Assembly: GCF_013044515.1 (NCBI RefSeq)
Contig: NZ_JABEPR010000004.1
Location: 186,001-250,000 of the forward strand
Length of the DNA stretch: 64,000 bases
Source of the DNA: Sphingomonas sp. ID1715
GTDB lineage: Bacteria; Pseudomonadota; Alphaproteobacteria; Sphingomonadales; Sphingomonadaceae
Direction: 5' to 3'
Shown: positions 8,091 through 18,058 of the stretch, one piece after another
How positions within the stretch are numbered: position 1 is the first letter of the stretch
Layout of the letters: every line of letters starts with the position of its first letter
Program-made: the position numbers and the translations under genes
The notes under the pieces: model-generated
The model's input: only the letters and a program-made list of their open reading frames with translations
What the model was told of the DNA's origin: nothing
The model's database searches: none

Positions 8091-9413
8091 TCAGTCGAGC
8101 TTGCGCGCGATCGCCTTGATCGCCTTCAGTCCGGAGCCGAAGCGGGCCATGGCATCCTTGTGCCGTTCTAGTTCCCCATAGGGGAGATAGGATATGTCGA
8201 GGTCCGCCACACGCCTAAAGGCGGGGCGATGAAGCTGCGCGCGAACCTCCGCTTCGCGGGAGTCCGGTGCAACGAGAAACAGCCCGGCGCTTGCATGGAG
8301 GTCGCAGCCTGACAGCGCGAGATCGAGCATGCGTACGATCCCCGAATAGATCGACGTGCTATGTTCCACCTCAAAGGCTGCGGTGACGGCGCCGGTCGCC
8401 TCGAGCCAGAGCACGTCGATGAGCCGGATGGCGTCAGCGGCCGGCGACGTGGCGACCGATTGCGGCAACCGATCGAGGCAGCCTTGGCCAAGGGGTATTC
8501 CATTGTGGATGCGGCTGCGGTCATTGGCGGCGATCCATACCTGACGACCGAGCGCCAGGCCGAGATCGCGTAGCCAGGCCTGGATTTCAGCATGGGTACG
8601 ATCCGTCTCACCTTGCGCGGTGGCGGTCTTGTCGAGCTTCAGCGCTTCAGCACGCGCCTCCTCCAGCCGCTCCATCCAAGTCCGGCCCGCCGTCTCATCG
8701 CCATCGAGCGGTGGGGCCGGGTAGCGGCCGCTGCCGACATCGAACAACAGCCCGCCGATTGCACCGAGGTCATTGGAGAGTAGGTCCCGATAGCGGTCGT
8801 TCAGGTCCAGGATGCCGGCGCGCATTGCCAGGAAGTGATCCCAGGACCCCAGTTTCACCTTCGCACCGGTCAAGGCATTATAGCCGTTGACGATCGCCGT
8901 GTTGAACGGCGGAACCAGGGTTGGATGAAGGAAGTAAAGCAGATTGGCGACCGCTGGTCCGAGGCCCTTGATCCTGAGCCTGTCGATGTCGCGGATGTAG
9001 CCGATAACTTCCTCGGCTGTGTCACAGCAGGAGCAGGCATCGAGCAGTCGGCCAAACGCGCGCTGATGTTCTGGATTCTCGTAGATGTCGGGGATGCGGA
9101 GCTTGGGCTTCCATAGAAAGGCGTGATCGGCGCCTTTGAAGATCTGGCGCTGCTCGGCCACGGAGTGAACCACGGTTTCCAGCGACGACCCGCGATAAGC
9201 GACGCCGAAGGTGCCTGCCTCGATTTCCGCGACGACTTGCTGGATCCCACGCCGGATCGACCGGAAGTTCTTCAGCCGCTCATCCCACAGAAACCAGGAG
9301 CGATAGGTGGCGCCAGGGTCCTCGCGCCACCGTGACACTAACGCGCGTACGGGGTCCTGGCCCGATTGGGAGAAGGATTGGGGCTGCGCTGCAAGTGTTG
9401 ACATCTGGGCCAC
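8091..9413 (-). CDS. PD-(D/E)XK restriction-endonuclease-like protein
   Basis: 440 aa. The N-terminal two thirds are helical with a helix-hairpin-like segment (LRIKGLGPAVANLLYFLHP). The C-terminal third looks like a PD-(D/E)XK nuclease: IRLIDVLWLEATGAVTAAFEVEHSTSIYSGIVRM, where the first Asp, the FEVEHST acid pair and the following Tyr/Arg helix match the usual order. Similar proteins are often labelled type II restriction endonuclease. No DNA methylase is adjacent, so an orphan nuclease or repair enzyme is possible. GTG 9413 starts the longest frame; ATG 9404 is an alternative, and neither has a clear ribosome site. Confidence 0.65.
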   Translation of the reverse strand: MAQMSTLAAQPQSFSQSGQDPVRALVSRWREDPGATYRSWFLWDERLKNFRSIRRGIQQVVAEIEAGTFGVAYRGSSLETVVHSVAEQRQIFKGADHAFLWKPKLRIPDIYENPEHQRAFGRLLDACSCCDTAEEVIGYIRDIDRLRIKGLGPAVANLLYFLHPTLVPPFNTAIVNGYNALTGAKVKLGSWDHFLAMRAGILDLNDRYRDLLSNDLGAIGGLLFDVGSGRYPAPPLDGDETAGRTWMERLEEARAEALKLDKTATAQGETDRTHAEIQAWLRDLGLALGRQVWIAANDRSRIHNGIPLGQGCLDRLPQSVATSPAADAIRLIDVLWLEATGAVTAAFEVEHSTSIYSGIVRMLDLALSGCDLHASAGLFLVAPDSREAEVRAQLHRPAFRRVADLDISYLPYGELERHKDAMARFGSGLKAIKAIARKLD

Positions 9414-9655
9414 GGGGGAGAGCTGATCCTTGGGAAGTCGTGTTGACGGGCCATGGTGTCGGCCTGGACCGCCGAGGTCAACTCAGCCGGTCGGGTCACC
9501 TGCTCGGCCGCTGGCGAGCGTACCGACATCCGATAGAGATGGCGTTCCAGCCTCGGTTGCCGGATTCGACCGATTACAAATATTTCATGCCGCGGATCCC
9601 AGCAGCTTTGATCTGGCTCATTTACTCCTGTGCCCCGGTTTGCGATAAGGGCCAG

Positions 9656-9952
9656 GTGATCAGGCTTTTGGCCGCCTTGCTGCTCGCGTTTTCGCTGCTG
9701 TCCAGCCCTGCCTGGGCGCATCCCGTTCGGCAGTCTGACTGCACGGCAATGTCCTCCGGTCACGAAAGTCAGCGCGACCACGATATGGATTGTTGCAAGT
9801 CTTCGTGCACGATGGCTGCCGCCGTGGCGCTGCCGGCAGTGAAGCTCTCCACTCCCGCGCCATTGCCGGCCGGCATGGCGCCTTGGCCATCATCCGCATC
9901 GAAGCTCGTCCCGACCAATTGGGCCGCAATCGATCCGCCCCCGAAGAACTAG
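9656..9952 (+). CDS. Small exported Cys/His-rich protein ahead of cus operon
   Basis: 98 aa. Starting at GTG 9656 (AAGGG upstream) the protein opens with a clean signal peptide (IRLLAALLLAFSLLSSPAWA) cut before HPVRQSDC. The mature part carries SGHESQRDHDMDCCKSSC, a His/Asp/Cys cluster suited to soft-metal binding, then a Pro/Ala-rich tail. It lies 114 bases before the outer-membrane component of the Cus operon in the same direction. I know no named family; function is inferred as a periplasmic metal-binding accessory. Confidence 0.6.
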   Translation: MIRLLAALLLAFSLLSSPAWAHPVRQSDCTAMSSGHESQRDHDMDCCKSSCTMAAAVALPAVKLSTPAPLPAGMAPWPSSASKLVPTNWAAIDPPPKN

Positions 9953-10066
9953 GACAATTACGGACTAGTGCTTTGGCGAGTGCGCGCACAAACGCGCCCG
10001 TCTGGCATTGACTGAACCGTGACGCGGTAGGCCTTGCCGGCCCGTCCAGTCCTGACGGATCATCTG

Positions 10067-11317
10067 ATGAATTCAACTATGAAGCGAGCGCTCGAGCTCG
10101 CCGGGCTTGCATTGGCTGCTAGTTGGTCGCCTGCTGCTCATGCCCAAAACATGTTGTCGCTCGATCAAGCTGTCGCCCTCGCCTTGGGCGATCAACCCAC
10201 AGTGCAGGCGTATCGCCGCGAGGCCGACGCCTCGGAGCAGGCGGCCGAGACCGCACGGACGCTGCCGGATCCGCAGGTTTCCGCCGGAGTGCAGAACCTC
10301 CCGGTGACCGGGTCCATGGCATTCAACCCGAGCCGTGACACGATGACGATGTACACGATCGGCGTCATGCGCGAGCAGGTCCGCCGGTCGAAGCGAGAGG
10401 CGGAGGCCTATCAGCTTCACGTCGAGGCCGTTGCGAGCCGGGCCGAGGCCAGTGCCGAAGAGCGGCAGATTCGGCGCGCCGTGATGATCGCGTGGTTGCT
10501 GGCTGTCGAAGCAGAGGCCAAGCAGCGGCTGTTGAAGCAGGTCATCGCCGACTTGAAGACGGGACGGCAGGTCATGGAGGCGGGCGTGCCGACCGGCGCC
10601 TCAACGCCGTCACTTGCTCTTCAGGCGCAGGCCGAAGTCGCCATTGCAGAGGCTGATCTTGCGCAGGCGGGCGAGCAGGAAATGCGCGCGCGCGCCGAAC
10701 TGGCCCGCTGGATCGGCCAAGCTGCCGACCGCCCGCTGCCCGACAGGGTGCCCGCGCTGAAACCGCCGCCGGAGGTCGAGGCCGACATCGCCGGCCATCC
10801 CCTGCTGCGTGTCGCCGAAGCGCAGGAGGAAGCGGCGCGAGGCCAGATCGGTGTCGCGCGCGCGCAGCGCAAGCCTGATATCAGCTGGTCGGCGATGTAT
10901 GGCTGGCGGCCGAGCTACGACAATATGGTGAGCGTCCAGGTCAGCATCCCGCTGTTCGTCAACAGGAAGAACCGGCAGGATCGCAAGATCGTGGAAGCCT
11001 CGGCCCGGGCGGATGCTGCGAGGCTGCGGGTCGAGAGTACGCGGCGCGAGCTTCGTGCAGCGTACGCAGCGGCGCTCGCCGATTATCGCGGCGCCGACGC
11101 GCGGCTCAACAAGATCATCAAGGACGCGATTCCTGCCCTCGAAGCGTCGTTCGAGGCGGCCAGAGCCCGCTATGCGGCCGGCCCAGGCTCGCTCGAACTG
11201 CCGCTGACGATCGTGCGCCGATACGTCGAGACAAACATCCAGTCGGTTGAAGAGCAGGCCAAGCGCGCACGTGCCGCGGTCGAGCTCGCCTATCTTTCCG
11301 GAGATCTCGTGAAATGA
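10067..11317 (+). CDS. Outer-membrane efflux protein, CusC/TolC family
   Basis: 416 aa TolC-type channel. It has a signal peptide ending PAAHAQ, then two OEP repeats with long amphipathic helices (LDQAVALALGDQPTVQAYRR; ARYAAGPGSLELPLTIVRR near the C-terminus). It lacks the lipobox seen in E. coli CusC. The product forms the outer-membrane exit duct for the CusBA pump encoded next. The stop overlaps the start of the adaptor gene (ATGA). ATG 10067 is the first sensible start, ATG 10079 is also possible, and the ribosome site is weak. Metal specificity comes from the operon, not from this protein. Confidence 0.85.
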   Translation: MNSTMKRALELAGLALAASWSPAAHAQNMLSLDQAVALALGDQPTVQAYRREADASEQAAETARTLPDPQVSAGVQNLPVTGSMAFNPSRDTMTMYTIGVMREQVRRSKREAEAYQLHVEAVASRAEASAEERQIRRAVMIAWLLAVEAEAKQRLLKQVIADLKTGRQVMEAGVPTGASTPSLALQAQAEVAIAEADLAQAGEQEMRARAELARWIGQAADRPLPDRVPALKPPPEVEADIAGHPLLRVAEAQEEAARGQIGVARAQRKPDISWSAMYGWRPSYDNMVSVQVSIPLFVNRKNRQDRKIVEASARADAARLRVESTRRELRAAYAAALADYRGADARLNKIIKDAIPALEASFEAARARYAAGPGSLELPLTIVRRYVETNIQSVEEQAKRARAAVELAYLSGDLVK

Positions 11318-12831
11318 ATGCGATGAGCAAGAAAGTCGCCGCTGGCGGCATCGCGCTCGCTTTGGCGATGGCTGGAGGCGGCTATTGGCTCGGCTCCTCG
11401 GGCATGCTGGGCGGAGGCTCGCCCGGCGCGAGCGGCAGCGGCGAAAGCGCCGGCGGGGTGACGCAGGACGGTTCCGGTCGCAAGGTTCTCTACTGGTACG
11501 ACCCGATGCTGCCGATGGAGCGCTACAATGCGCCCGGCAAGTCCTCGATGGGCATGGACCTGCAGCCCAAATATCAGGACGAAGCGGCGGGCGGCGACGG
11601 AGTTCGCGTCTCGCCCGAAGTCCAGCAGAATCTGGGCGTTCGTACGGCCCGGGTGGTGTTCGACAACATGGTGCCGGCGACTTCCGCGGTCGGTCGCGTG
11701 GAGGTCGACGAGAGGCGGATCGTCGAGGTGCAGACCCTCACGGCCGGATTCGTCGAGAAGCTGAGCGTGCGTGCCGTCGGCGAGCCGGTGGCGCGCGGCA
11801 AGCTCGTTGCCTCGGTCTATTCACCCGAGCTCTATGGCGCCCAGCAGGAATATAGCTCTCTCCTCAAGATTGGCAGCTCGGCGATTACGCCCGGCTTGAG
11901 GCAAGCGGCGCGGCAGCGGCTTGCATTGCTGGGTCTGCCCGAGGGGGCGATCCGGAATCTTGACCGGGGCGGGCGGCCTCAGCGCACCTATGCCGTCTAT
12001 GCTCCCCGCACGGGGATCGTGACCGCGATCGGTGCCAGGCCGGGCGCGCGAGTCGAGCCCGGGCAGTCCATCGTCACGCTGGCCGATTTGTCTCAGGTCT
12101 GGGTCGTGGCCGAGGTTCCAGAGGCACGTCTCGGCCTGTTGAAAGTGGGGCAGACGGTCGAGATCAGCTTCGCGGCCTATCCGGACGAGCCGCGTCAGGG
12201 GCGCATCGATTATATCTTTCCGACGCTTGACCCCGAGGCCCGGACCGGACGCGTGCGGATCACGCTCGCCAATCCGGGCGGACAGCTTCGCATCGGCATG
12301 TACGCGAATGTGGTAATCTCCGGCAGCCCGACGGGCGCCCTGGTGGTTCCCTCCGAGGCCGTGATCTCGACGGGCAAGCGCGATGTGGTCATCGTCCAGC
12401 GGAACGGCGCCTTCATGCCTGTCGAGGTCGAGGTCGGGCGGACTGTCGGCGACCGGACCGAGATCAGGCGCGGTCTCAATCTCGACGACGTCGCAGTGGT
12501 CTCTGGCCAGTTCCTAATTGACTCCGAGGCTTCGCTCGCCGGCTTGATCGAGCGCCTTCATAAGGCACCGGACCATTCCGGGCATTCGGCCGCGCTCGTC
12601 GAGGCGCGCGGTGTCATCAAGTCGCTCGACGCGAAGGGGCGCAGGGTGACGCTCTCGCACGAAGCGATCGGCGCGCTTGGCTGGCCGGCCATGACGATGA
12701 GCTTCCCTGTCAAGGATTCGTCCGTTCTTCGCGGCCGCAGCGCAGGCGAACGCGTGCGCTTCTCCTTTGCCAAGCCGGCAGAGGGCCTGACGCCCGTCAT
12801 CGAACGGATCGTGCCGGAGTCCGCGAAATGA
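11314..12831 (+). CDS. cusB: RND periplasmic adaptor CusB with HMBD and CusF-like domains
   Basis: 505 aa. Order: N-terminal membrane anchor (about 9-27); heavy-metal-binding domain around residues 50-77 ([21 protein letters not shown]); barrel-sandwich and beta-barrel adaptor domains; and from about 431 a CusF-like domain with [17 protein letters not shown], which keeps the His, Trp and two Met residues used by CusF to hold Cu(I)/Ag(I). So the metallochaperone is fused to the adaptor rather than separate. It links CusA to CusC and hands over metal. ATGA overlaps on both sides show tight coupling. Confidence 0.9.
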   Translation: MNAMSKKVAAGGIALALAMAGGGYWLGSSGMLGGGSPGASGSGESAGGVTQDGSGRKVLYWYDPMLPMERYNAPGKSSMGMDLQPKYQDEAAGGDGVRVSPEVQQNLGVRTARVVFDNMVPATSAVGRVEVDERRIVEVQTLTAGFVEKLSVRAVGEPVARGKLVASVYSPELYGAQQEYSSLLKIGSSAITPGLRQAARQRLALLGLPEGAIRNLDRGGRPQRTYAVYAPRTGIVTAIGARPGARVEPGQSIVTLADLSQVWVVAEVPEARLGLLKVGQTVEISFAAYPDEPRQGRIDYIFPTLDPEARTGRVRITLANPGGQLRIGMYANVVISGSPTGALVVPSEAVISTGKRDVVIVQRNGAFMPVEVEVGRTVGDRTEIRRGLNLDDVAVVSGQFLIDSEASLAGLIERLHKAPDHSGHSAALVEARGVIKSLDAKGRRVTLSHEAIGALGWPAMTMSFPVKDSSVLRGRSAGERVRFSFAKPAEGLTPVIERIVPESAK

Positions 12832-15800
12832 TCGAGCGCATCATCCGCTGGTCGGCGGCTAACCGGCTGCTCGTCCTCCTCGCTGCGGTCTTCCTGGCAC
12901 TGGCGGGGATCTTCTCGATCAACCGCACCCCGTTGGACGCCCTTCCCGACCTGTCCGACGTGCAGGTGATCATCCGCACCCCCTATCCGGGACAGGCGCC
13001 GCAGATCGTCGAAAGCCAGGTCACCTATCCGATCGCGACGACCATGCTTTCGGCGCCTGCCGTCAAGGCGGTTCGCGCCTTTTCGCTGTTCGGAGACTCG
13101 TTCGTCACGGTGATCTTCGAGGACGGGACCGACCTTTACTGGGCGCGGTCACGGACGCTCGAATATCTGAACCAGGCGGCGGGGCGCCTACCCTCGGGCG
13201 TCACGCCGGCGCTTGGCCCGGATGCCACCGGCGTCGGCTGGGCATATCAATATGCGCTGGTCGATCGCACCGGCCGCCACGATCTCGGGCAGCTCCGCGC
13301 CCTTCAGGACTGGTTCCTCAAATATCAGCTGAAAGAAGTGCCCGGGGTCGCCGAGGTCGCCAGTGTCGGGGGCATGGTCCGCGCGTTTCAAGTGCAGGTC
13401 GATCCCGAGAAGCTGCAGCTATATCGCATTTCGGTCGGTGCCGTGATGGACGCGCTCCGGACCGCGAACAACGAGAGCGGCGGATCGGTGATCGAGCGCG
13501 GCGAGGCGGAATATATGATCCGGGTCGGCGGCTATCTCCGCGACCTCGACGATTTCCGCAATATTCCCCTGAAGGTCAGCGAGGGAGGCGTTCCGGTCAC
13601 GATCGGTGACATCGCCCGGGTCCAGGTCGTTCCCGATTTCCGGCGGGGCATTGCCGAGCTCAATGGCCAAGGCGAAGTGACCGGCGGCGTCATCGTCGTT
13701 CGCGCCGGTGCCGACACGCGGTCGGTGATCGACGCCGTCAAGACGAAGATGGAGGAGCTCAAATCCTCCTTGCCCCAGGGGGTCGAGGTGGTGACGGTCT
13801 ATGACCGGTCCGAGGTCATCGACCGGTCGATCGAGAATCTGTGGGAGAAGCTTGGCGAGGAGTTCCTTGTCGTCGCGATCGTCTGCGCCGTGTTCCTGCT
13901 TCACCTTCGGTCCGCGCTGGTGGCGATCATCACCTTGCCGCTTGGTGTCCTCGCGGCCTTCATCATCATGCATTCCCAAGGCGTCAACGCGAACATCCTG
14001 TCGCTGGGCGGTATCGCGCTGGCGATCGGCGCCATGGTCGATGCGGCCGTGGTCATGATCGAGAATGCCCACAAGAAGCTGGAGCATGCCGAACAGGAAC
14101 ATGGCGGGATGACCGAGCCGCTCCGTCGAAAGGTGCTGGTCGAGGCCGCCGTCGAGGTCGGGCCGGCGCTGTTCTTCTCCCTCCTCATCATAACGCTGTC
14201 GTTCCTCCCGGTGTTTTCGCTCGAGGCCCAGGAAGGAAAGCTGTTCAAGCCGCTGGCGTTCACCAAGACCTATTCGATGGCCGCCGCGGCGGGGCTCTCG
14301 ATCACGCTGATCCCGGTGCTCATGGTGATGTTCATCAAGGGGCGGATCCGGCCGGAAAGCGAGAACCCGATCAACCACTTCTTGATCGCTTCGTACCGGC
14401 CTGCCCTGCACTGGGTCCTCCGGCGGCCCAAGATCGTCGTCGGGCTCGCTGCGCTCGCGTTGCTCGCCACCGCCTGGCCCGCGTCACGCCTTGGCGGCGA
14501 GTTCATGCCGGCGATCGCTGAAGGCGACCTTCTTTACATGCCGACCGCGCTCCCCGGCCTTTCCGCTTCGAAAGCGTCCGAACTGCTCCAGATCACCAAC
14601 CGGATGATCAAGACCATTCCGGAGGTGAAGACCGTTTTCGGGAAGGCCGGACGCGCCGAGACCGCGACCGATCCGGCCCCAATCGAGATGTTCGAGACGA
14701 CCATTCAGCTGAAGCCGAAAAGCGAGTGGCGGCCAGGAATGACGACGGACAAGATCATCGCCGAGCTGGACGCGCGGGTGAAGGTGCCGGGGCTCGCCAA
14801 TGTCTTTGTGCCACCGATCCGCAACCGCATCGATATGCTTGCGACCGGCATCAAGAGTCCGGTTGGCGTGAAGGTGACCGGCCCCGACTATGCGACGCTT
14901 GACAGGCTCGGGGCGGAGATCGCGAAGGTGGTCAAGACGGTCCCGGGCACGAGCTCGGCGATCTCGGACCGCATGCTCGGCGGCCGCTATATCGATATTC
15001 GCGTCGACCGTCTCGCCGCTGCCCGTTTCGGCCTCTCAATCGACGACGTCCAGAACACCGCAGCGGCTGCGGTAGGGGGCATGCCTGTCGACGAGAAGAT
15101 CGAAGGACTGGCCCGTTTCCCGATCAACGTGCGCTTTCCGCGCGAGACGCGTGACAGCGTCGATGCCCTGCGCGCACTGCCGATCGTGACCACAAAAGGC
15201 GCGATCGTTCCCCTTGGAGCGGTGGCGTCCGTCGAGATTGCGGACGGTCCGGTCATGATCAAGAGCGAGAATGCGCGGCCCTCGGTCTGGGTCTATGTCG
15301 ATGTGCGTGGCCGCGACATCGTGGGCTTCGTCGACCAGGCGCGGGGCAAGATCGCGGCTCAAGTCAAATTGCCTCCGGGCTATTCGATCGCCTGGTCGGG
15401 GCAGTTCGAATATGCCGAACGCGCCGCGCAGCGGCTGATTTGGATCGTGCCGCTGACCATCGGCATCATTTTCCTGCTGCTCTACATGGCCTTCAAGCGC
15501 GCCCGCGAAGCGCTGATCGTGCTGCTCACTCTCCCCTTCGCCCTGGTTGGGGGTGTCTGGCTGATCTACCTGCTCGGCCACGCCGTCTCGGTAGCGACGG
15601 CGGTGGGGTTCATCGCGCTTGCCGGCCTCGCGGCGGAGTTCGGCGTGATCATGCTCGTCTATCTCGACCGCTCGATCGAAGAACGGGTCGAAAAGGGACG
15701 CTTCTCCAGTGAGGATGACCTCGAGCACGCCCTTATGGAAGGCGCCGTGCTTCGCGTAAGGCCCAAGGCCATGACCGCCGCCGTGATCCTCGCCGGGTTG

Positions 15801-16055
15801 TTCCCATTGCTGATCGGCACTGGCACCGGCTCGGAAGTGATGCAGCGGCTGGCCGCTCCGATGATCGGCGGCATGATCACGGCGCCGCTGCTGTCGCTGT
15901 TCGTCCTGCCGGCAGTGTACAAGCTTCTCGGCTGGGAACGGTTCACCCGCACCGTTGGCGGTGAGCCGTTGACTCTTGCTGCGCCGGCCCAAGCTTGCGG
16001 CCCCGGCGATGGAGAAGCGGACGAGCAGCAGAGTGGGCACAAACGATATTCGTGA
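12828..16055 (+). CDS. cusA: Heavy-metal RND efflux pump, CusA/CzcA family
   Basis: 1075 aa inner-membrane proton/metal antiporter, full length for the HME-RND class. N-terminal helix with [18 protein letters not shown] is the HME signature. TM4 carries [23 protein letters not shown], with the Asp needed for proton relay. Two large periplasmic loops follow, with Met residues near [12 protein letters not shown] resembling the CusA methionine relay. The adaptor's copper-type domain argues for Cu(I)/Ag(I) over Zn/Co. Starts at ATG 12828 within the stop of cusB. The C-terminal tail (about 40 residues) is soluble. Last gene of the operon. Confidence 0.92.
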   Translation: MIERIIRWSAANRLLVLLAAVFLALAGIFSINRTPLDALPDLSDVQVIIRTPYPGQAPQIVESQVTYPIATTMLSAPAVKAVRAFSLFGDSFVTVIFEDGTDLYWARSRTLEYLNQAAGRLPSGVTPALGPDATGVGWAYQYALVDRTGRHDLGQLRALQDWFLKYQLKEVPGVAEVASVGGMVRAFQVQVDPEKLQLYRISVGAVMDALRTANNESGGSVIERGEAEYMIRVGGYLRDLDDFRNIPLKVSEGGVPVTIGDIARVQVVPDFRRGIAELNGQGEVTGGVIVVRAGADTRSVIDAVKTKMEELKSSLPQGVEVVTVYDRSEVIDRSIENLWEKLGEEFLVVAIVCAVFLLHLRSALVAIITLPLGVLAAFIIMHSQGVNANILSLGGIALAIGAMVDAAVVMIENAHKKLEHAEQEHGGMTEPLRRKVLVEAAVEVGPALFFSLLIITLSFLPVFSLEAQEGKLFKPLAFTKTYSMAAAAGLSITLIPVLMVMFIKGRIRPESENPINHFLIASYRPALHWVLRRPKIVVGLAALALLATAWPASRLGGEFMPAIAEGDLLYMPTALPGLSASKASELLQITNRMIKTIPEVKTVFGKAGRAETATDPAPIEMFETTIQLKPKSEWRPGMTTDKIIAELDARVKVPGLANVFVPPIRNRIDMLATGIKSPVGVKVTGPDYATLDRLGAEIAKVVKTVPGTSSAISDRMLGGRYIDIRVDRLAAARFGLSIDDVQNTAAAAVGGMPVDEKIEGLARFPINVRFPRETRDSVDALRALPIVTTKGAIVPLGAVASVEIADGPVMIKSENARPSVWVYVDVRGRDIVGFVDQARGKIAAQVKLPPGYSIAWSGQFEYAERAAQRLIWIVPLTIGIIFLLLYMAFKRAREALIVLLTLPFALVGGVWLIYLLGHAVSVATAVGFIALAGLAAEFGVIMLVYLDRSIEERVEKGRFSSEDDLEHALMEGAVLRVRPKAMTAAVILAGLFPLLIGTGTGSEVMQRLAAPMIGGMITAPLLSLFVLPAVYKLLGWERFTRTVGGEPLTLAAPAQACGPGDGEADEQQSGHKRYS

Positions 16056-16241
16056 TTCTACCTATTCTGGGCCGGGCCGAAGTCAAATAGGCTCAAGCCA
16101 ATGAGGCGATGATGACGAAGGCGGGAGCGGTGTACGCGCAGAAAAAGCGATTTGAGCGGCGAACATTGTGTCCGGGCGCACTCCCGCGAAAGACCACCAA
16201 AGGCGCAGATCATGACTCGGTAGCACATTGGAGGAAGTCTT

Positions 16242-16607
16242 ATGAAACTGAGAACAGCTATACGTTTCGTAAGCGGACTGCTGCTGCTGGGAAGCGCTCA
16301 TGTCGCGCCAGCGCAGGGGATTGGGCATTCCTTCTTCATGCGCGGCTCGATTGTGGGACTTGAGAGCGGGCAAGGGGTGATCTGCATTGGAAAAGCAGAC
16401 GGCGCCGAGCCTGCGCAGCTTCTCGAGGTTTACCGCATCGAGCCGATACCCGGGCCGCCGCGAACAGCGGCCCCGGCCTTCCGGCGCAAGCTTGTCGGGC
16501 ATGTGCGCGTCGAGCAGATCGTGGATGATCATTTCGCGCGGATCAGCGTCGTCAATGGAGCGCCTCGCCTTCATGATATTGCCGAGACAAAGCGCGTGAA
16601 GCGCTAG
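16242..16607 (+). CDS. Secreted hypothetical protein
   Basis: 121 aa with a signal peptide (LRTAIRFVSGLLLLGSAHVAPAQG) and a small beta-rich mature part: SIVGLESGQGVICIGKADG, then a Pro-rich turn (IEPIPGPPRTAAPAF) and KLVGHVRVEQIVDDHFARISVVNG. The last segment resembles the stress-response repeat seen in outer-membrane and LPS-associated small proteins, but I cannot assign a family. ATG 16242 has a strong GGAGGA site. It follows the Cus operon by 186 bases, so it may have its own promoter. Confidence 0.65.
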   Translation: MKLRTAIRFVSGLLLLGSAHVAPAQGIGHSFFMRGSIVGLESGQGVICIGKADGAEPAQLLEVYRIEPIPGPPRTAAPAFRRKLVGHVRVEQIVDDHFARISVVNGAPRLHDIAETKRVKR

Positions 16608-16660
16608 CCGTCTCTCAATCTCGCGACAGCTTCTGTCACCCGTGAACTAAAGGACCCGAC

Positions 16661-17620
16661 ATGGACATCGGTATTGTGGGAGTGGGGCGTATGGGCGGCG
16701 GCATAGCACGCCGCCTCCTCGCCGACGGGCACAGGTGCGTCGTGTTCGATCGCTCTCCCGCCGCTGTCGAGGGCGTCGTCGCGGCGGGCGCAGTCGCGGC
16801 GCCAAGTCTTGCCGAGATGGTGGCGCAGCTCTCCTGCCCAAGGGCCATCTGGCTGATGCTGCCCGCCGGCGGGGTCACGGACGAAGCCGTGAACAGACTT
16901 TCATCGCTCCTGGCGCGCGGCGACACGCTGATCGACGGCGGGAACGGCTACTGGAAGGACGCACCGGAGCGCGCCCTCGAACTGGAGCGCAAGGGCATCG
17001 CTTTCCTGGATGTCGGCACATCAGGAGGTGTGGGGGGCGAGCGCCGCGGTTTCTGCCTGATGATTGGCGGCCCCGAAACCGCGGTCCGATGGCTTCAGCC
17101 AATCTTCAACTCGCTCGCGCTCGCTGGCTCGAACGGCGGCGCCTATATCCATGCCGGACCGAACGGGGCGGGACACTTCGTAAAAATGGTCCATAATGGG
17201 ATCGAATATGGGATGATGCAGGCGATGGCCGAAGGCTTCGACATCCTGCGTCAGGCGCCCTCGCAACTTGGCGCCGCTTTCGACCTGTCGCGGATCGCCG
17301 AGACATGGCGGCATGGGAGCGTCGTATCATCCTGGCTGCTTGACCTGCTCGCCGAACAACTCGCCGAGGACCCGCTGCTCCGCGACTTTTCCGGTGTCGT
17401 GGATGATTCAGGCGAGGGTCGCTGGACGATCCAGACGGCGATCGAGCAGGGCGTGGCGGCCGATGTGCTGTCGGCCGCTCTGTTTGCGAGATTCAGGACG
17501 CGCGATGTGACTCACTTTTCCGGCAAGGTCTTGTCGGCGATGCGCAAGGGCTTTGGCGGTCATGTCGAAGCGCCTGCCGCGGAGCTGGTCGCAATTGCTA
17601 GGAATCCTGTTCGTCCGTGA
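16661..17620 (+). CDS. gnd: 6-phosphogluconate dehydrogenase, short decarboxylating type
   Basis: 319 aa, the short (about 300 residue) class of 6-phosphogluconate dehydrogenase, which oxidises and decarboxylates 6-phosphogluconate to ribulose 5-phosphate and is often NAD-preferring. Seen: Rossmann loop GVGRMGGGIARRL, the DGGNGYWKD segment, the substrate loop FLDVGTSGGVGGE, and the catalytic helix GHFVKMVHNGIEYGMMQA with the conserved Lys and Asn. It lies in a region with alcohol and aldehyde dehydrogenases and may supply NADH and pentose phosphate for the PRPP-type enzyme 14 kb downstream, but that link is speculation. Confidence 0.9.
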   Translation: MDIGIVGVGRMGGGIARRLLADGHRCVVFDRSPAAVEGVVAAGAVAAPSLAEMVAQLSCPRAIWLMLPAGGVTDEAVNRLSSLLARGDTLIDGGNGYWKDAPERALELERKGIAFLDVGTSGGVGGERRGFCLMIGGPETAVRWLQPIFNSLALAGSNGGAYIHAGPNGAGHFVKMVHNGIEYGMMQAMAEGFDILRQAPSQLGAAFDLSRIAETWRHGSVVSSWLLDLLAEQLAEDPLLRDFSGVVDDSGEGRWTIQTAIEQGVAADVLSAALFARFRTRDVTHFSGKVLSAMRKGFGGHVEAPAAELVAIARNPVRP

Positions 17621-17684
17621 GCGGACAGCCAGTAGAGTGCCAATAGCTTCGATTATCCTGTCTCATGTGGAGGAGTAGGTTCAA

Positions 17685-18038
17685 ATGGCTCAGAAGCGCA
17701 ACAGCCTCGGCTTGGCAGCCGGCGGCTTGATCATCATCGCCGCCTTGGTGACAAGTGGCTGCAACAACAGTGAAAAGGGCAATACAGCCGCGCTCAACTC
17801 TAATAATTCCGTCGATGCTGCGGCTAACAACCTGGTCGTGCCGGGCAATGACGTCTCGGCCTCCGGCAACTATGCCGGTGAAGATGACCGAGGCGAGGGC
17901 ATGGCCGCCGACATGGAGCGCGAACACCATCAGGAAATGGATCATCGCGACATGCGCATGGGCGACAGGAGCAGGGGCAATGCAGATGAACCCGACACGC
18001 AAGCGGACAACCAAGCGATGCCAATGAATCATATGTGA
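17685..18038 (+). CDS. Small acidic His/Met-rich lipoprotein
   Basis: 117 aa lipoprotein: hydrophobic helix then lipobox VTSGC, an Asn-rich linker, and a C-terminal half rich in Asp, Glu, His and Met (EREHHQEMDHRDMRMGDR and the end MPMNHM). This composition suggests binding of copper or a similar metal in the periplasm. ATG 17685 has a strong GGAGGAG site. Its stop overlaps GTG 18035 (GTGA) and lies 21 bases before ATG 18059 of the next gene, so it leads the redox operon. No known family. Confidence 0.7.
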   Translation: MAQKRNSLGLAAGGLIIIAALVTSGCNNSEKGNTAALNSNNSVDAAANNLVVPGNDVSASGNYAGEDDRGEGMAADMEREHHQEMDHRDMRMGDRSRGNADEPDTQADNQAMPMNHM

Positions 18039-18058
18039 TCGGGAGCCCAGGCGAGAAG

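Noticed and set aside
13419-14411. 330-codon minus-strand frame inside cusA
   Set aside because: Antisense shadow of a highly conserved RND pump.
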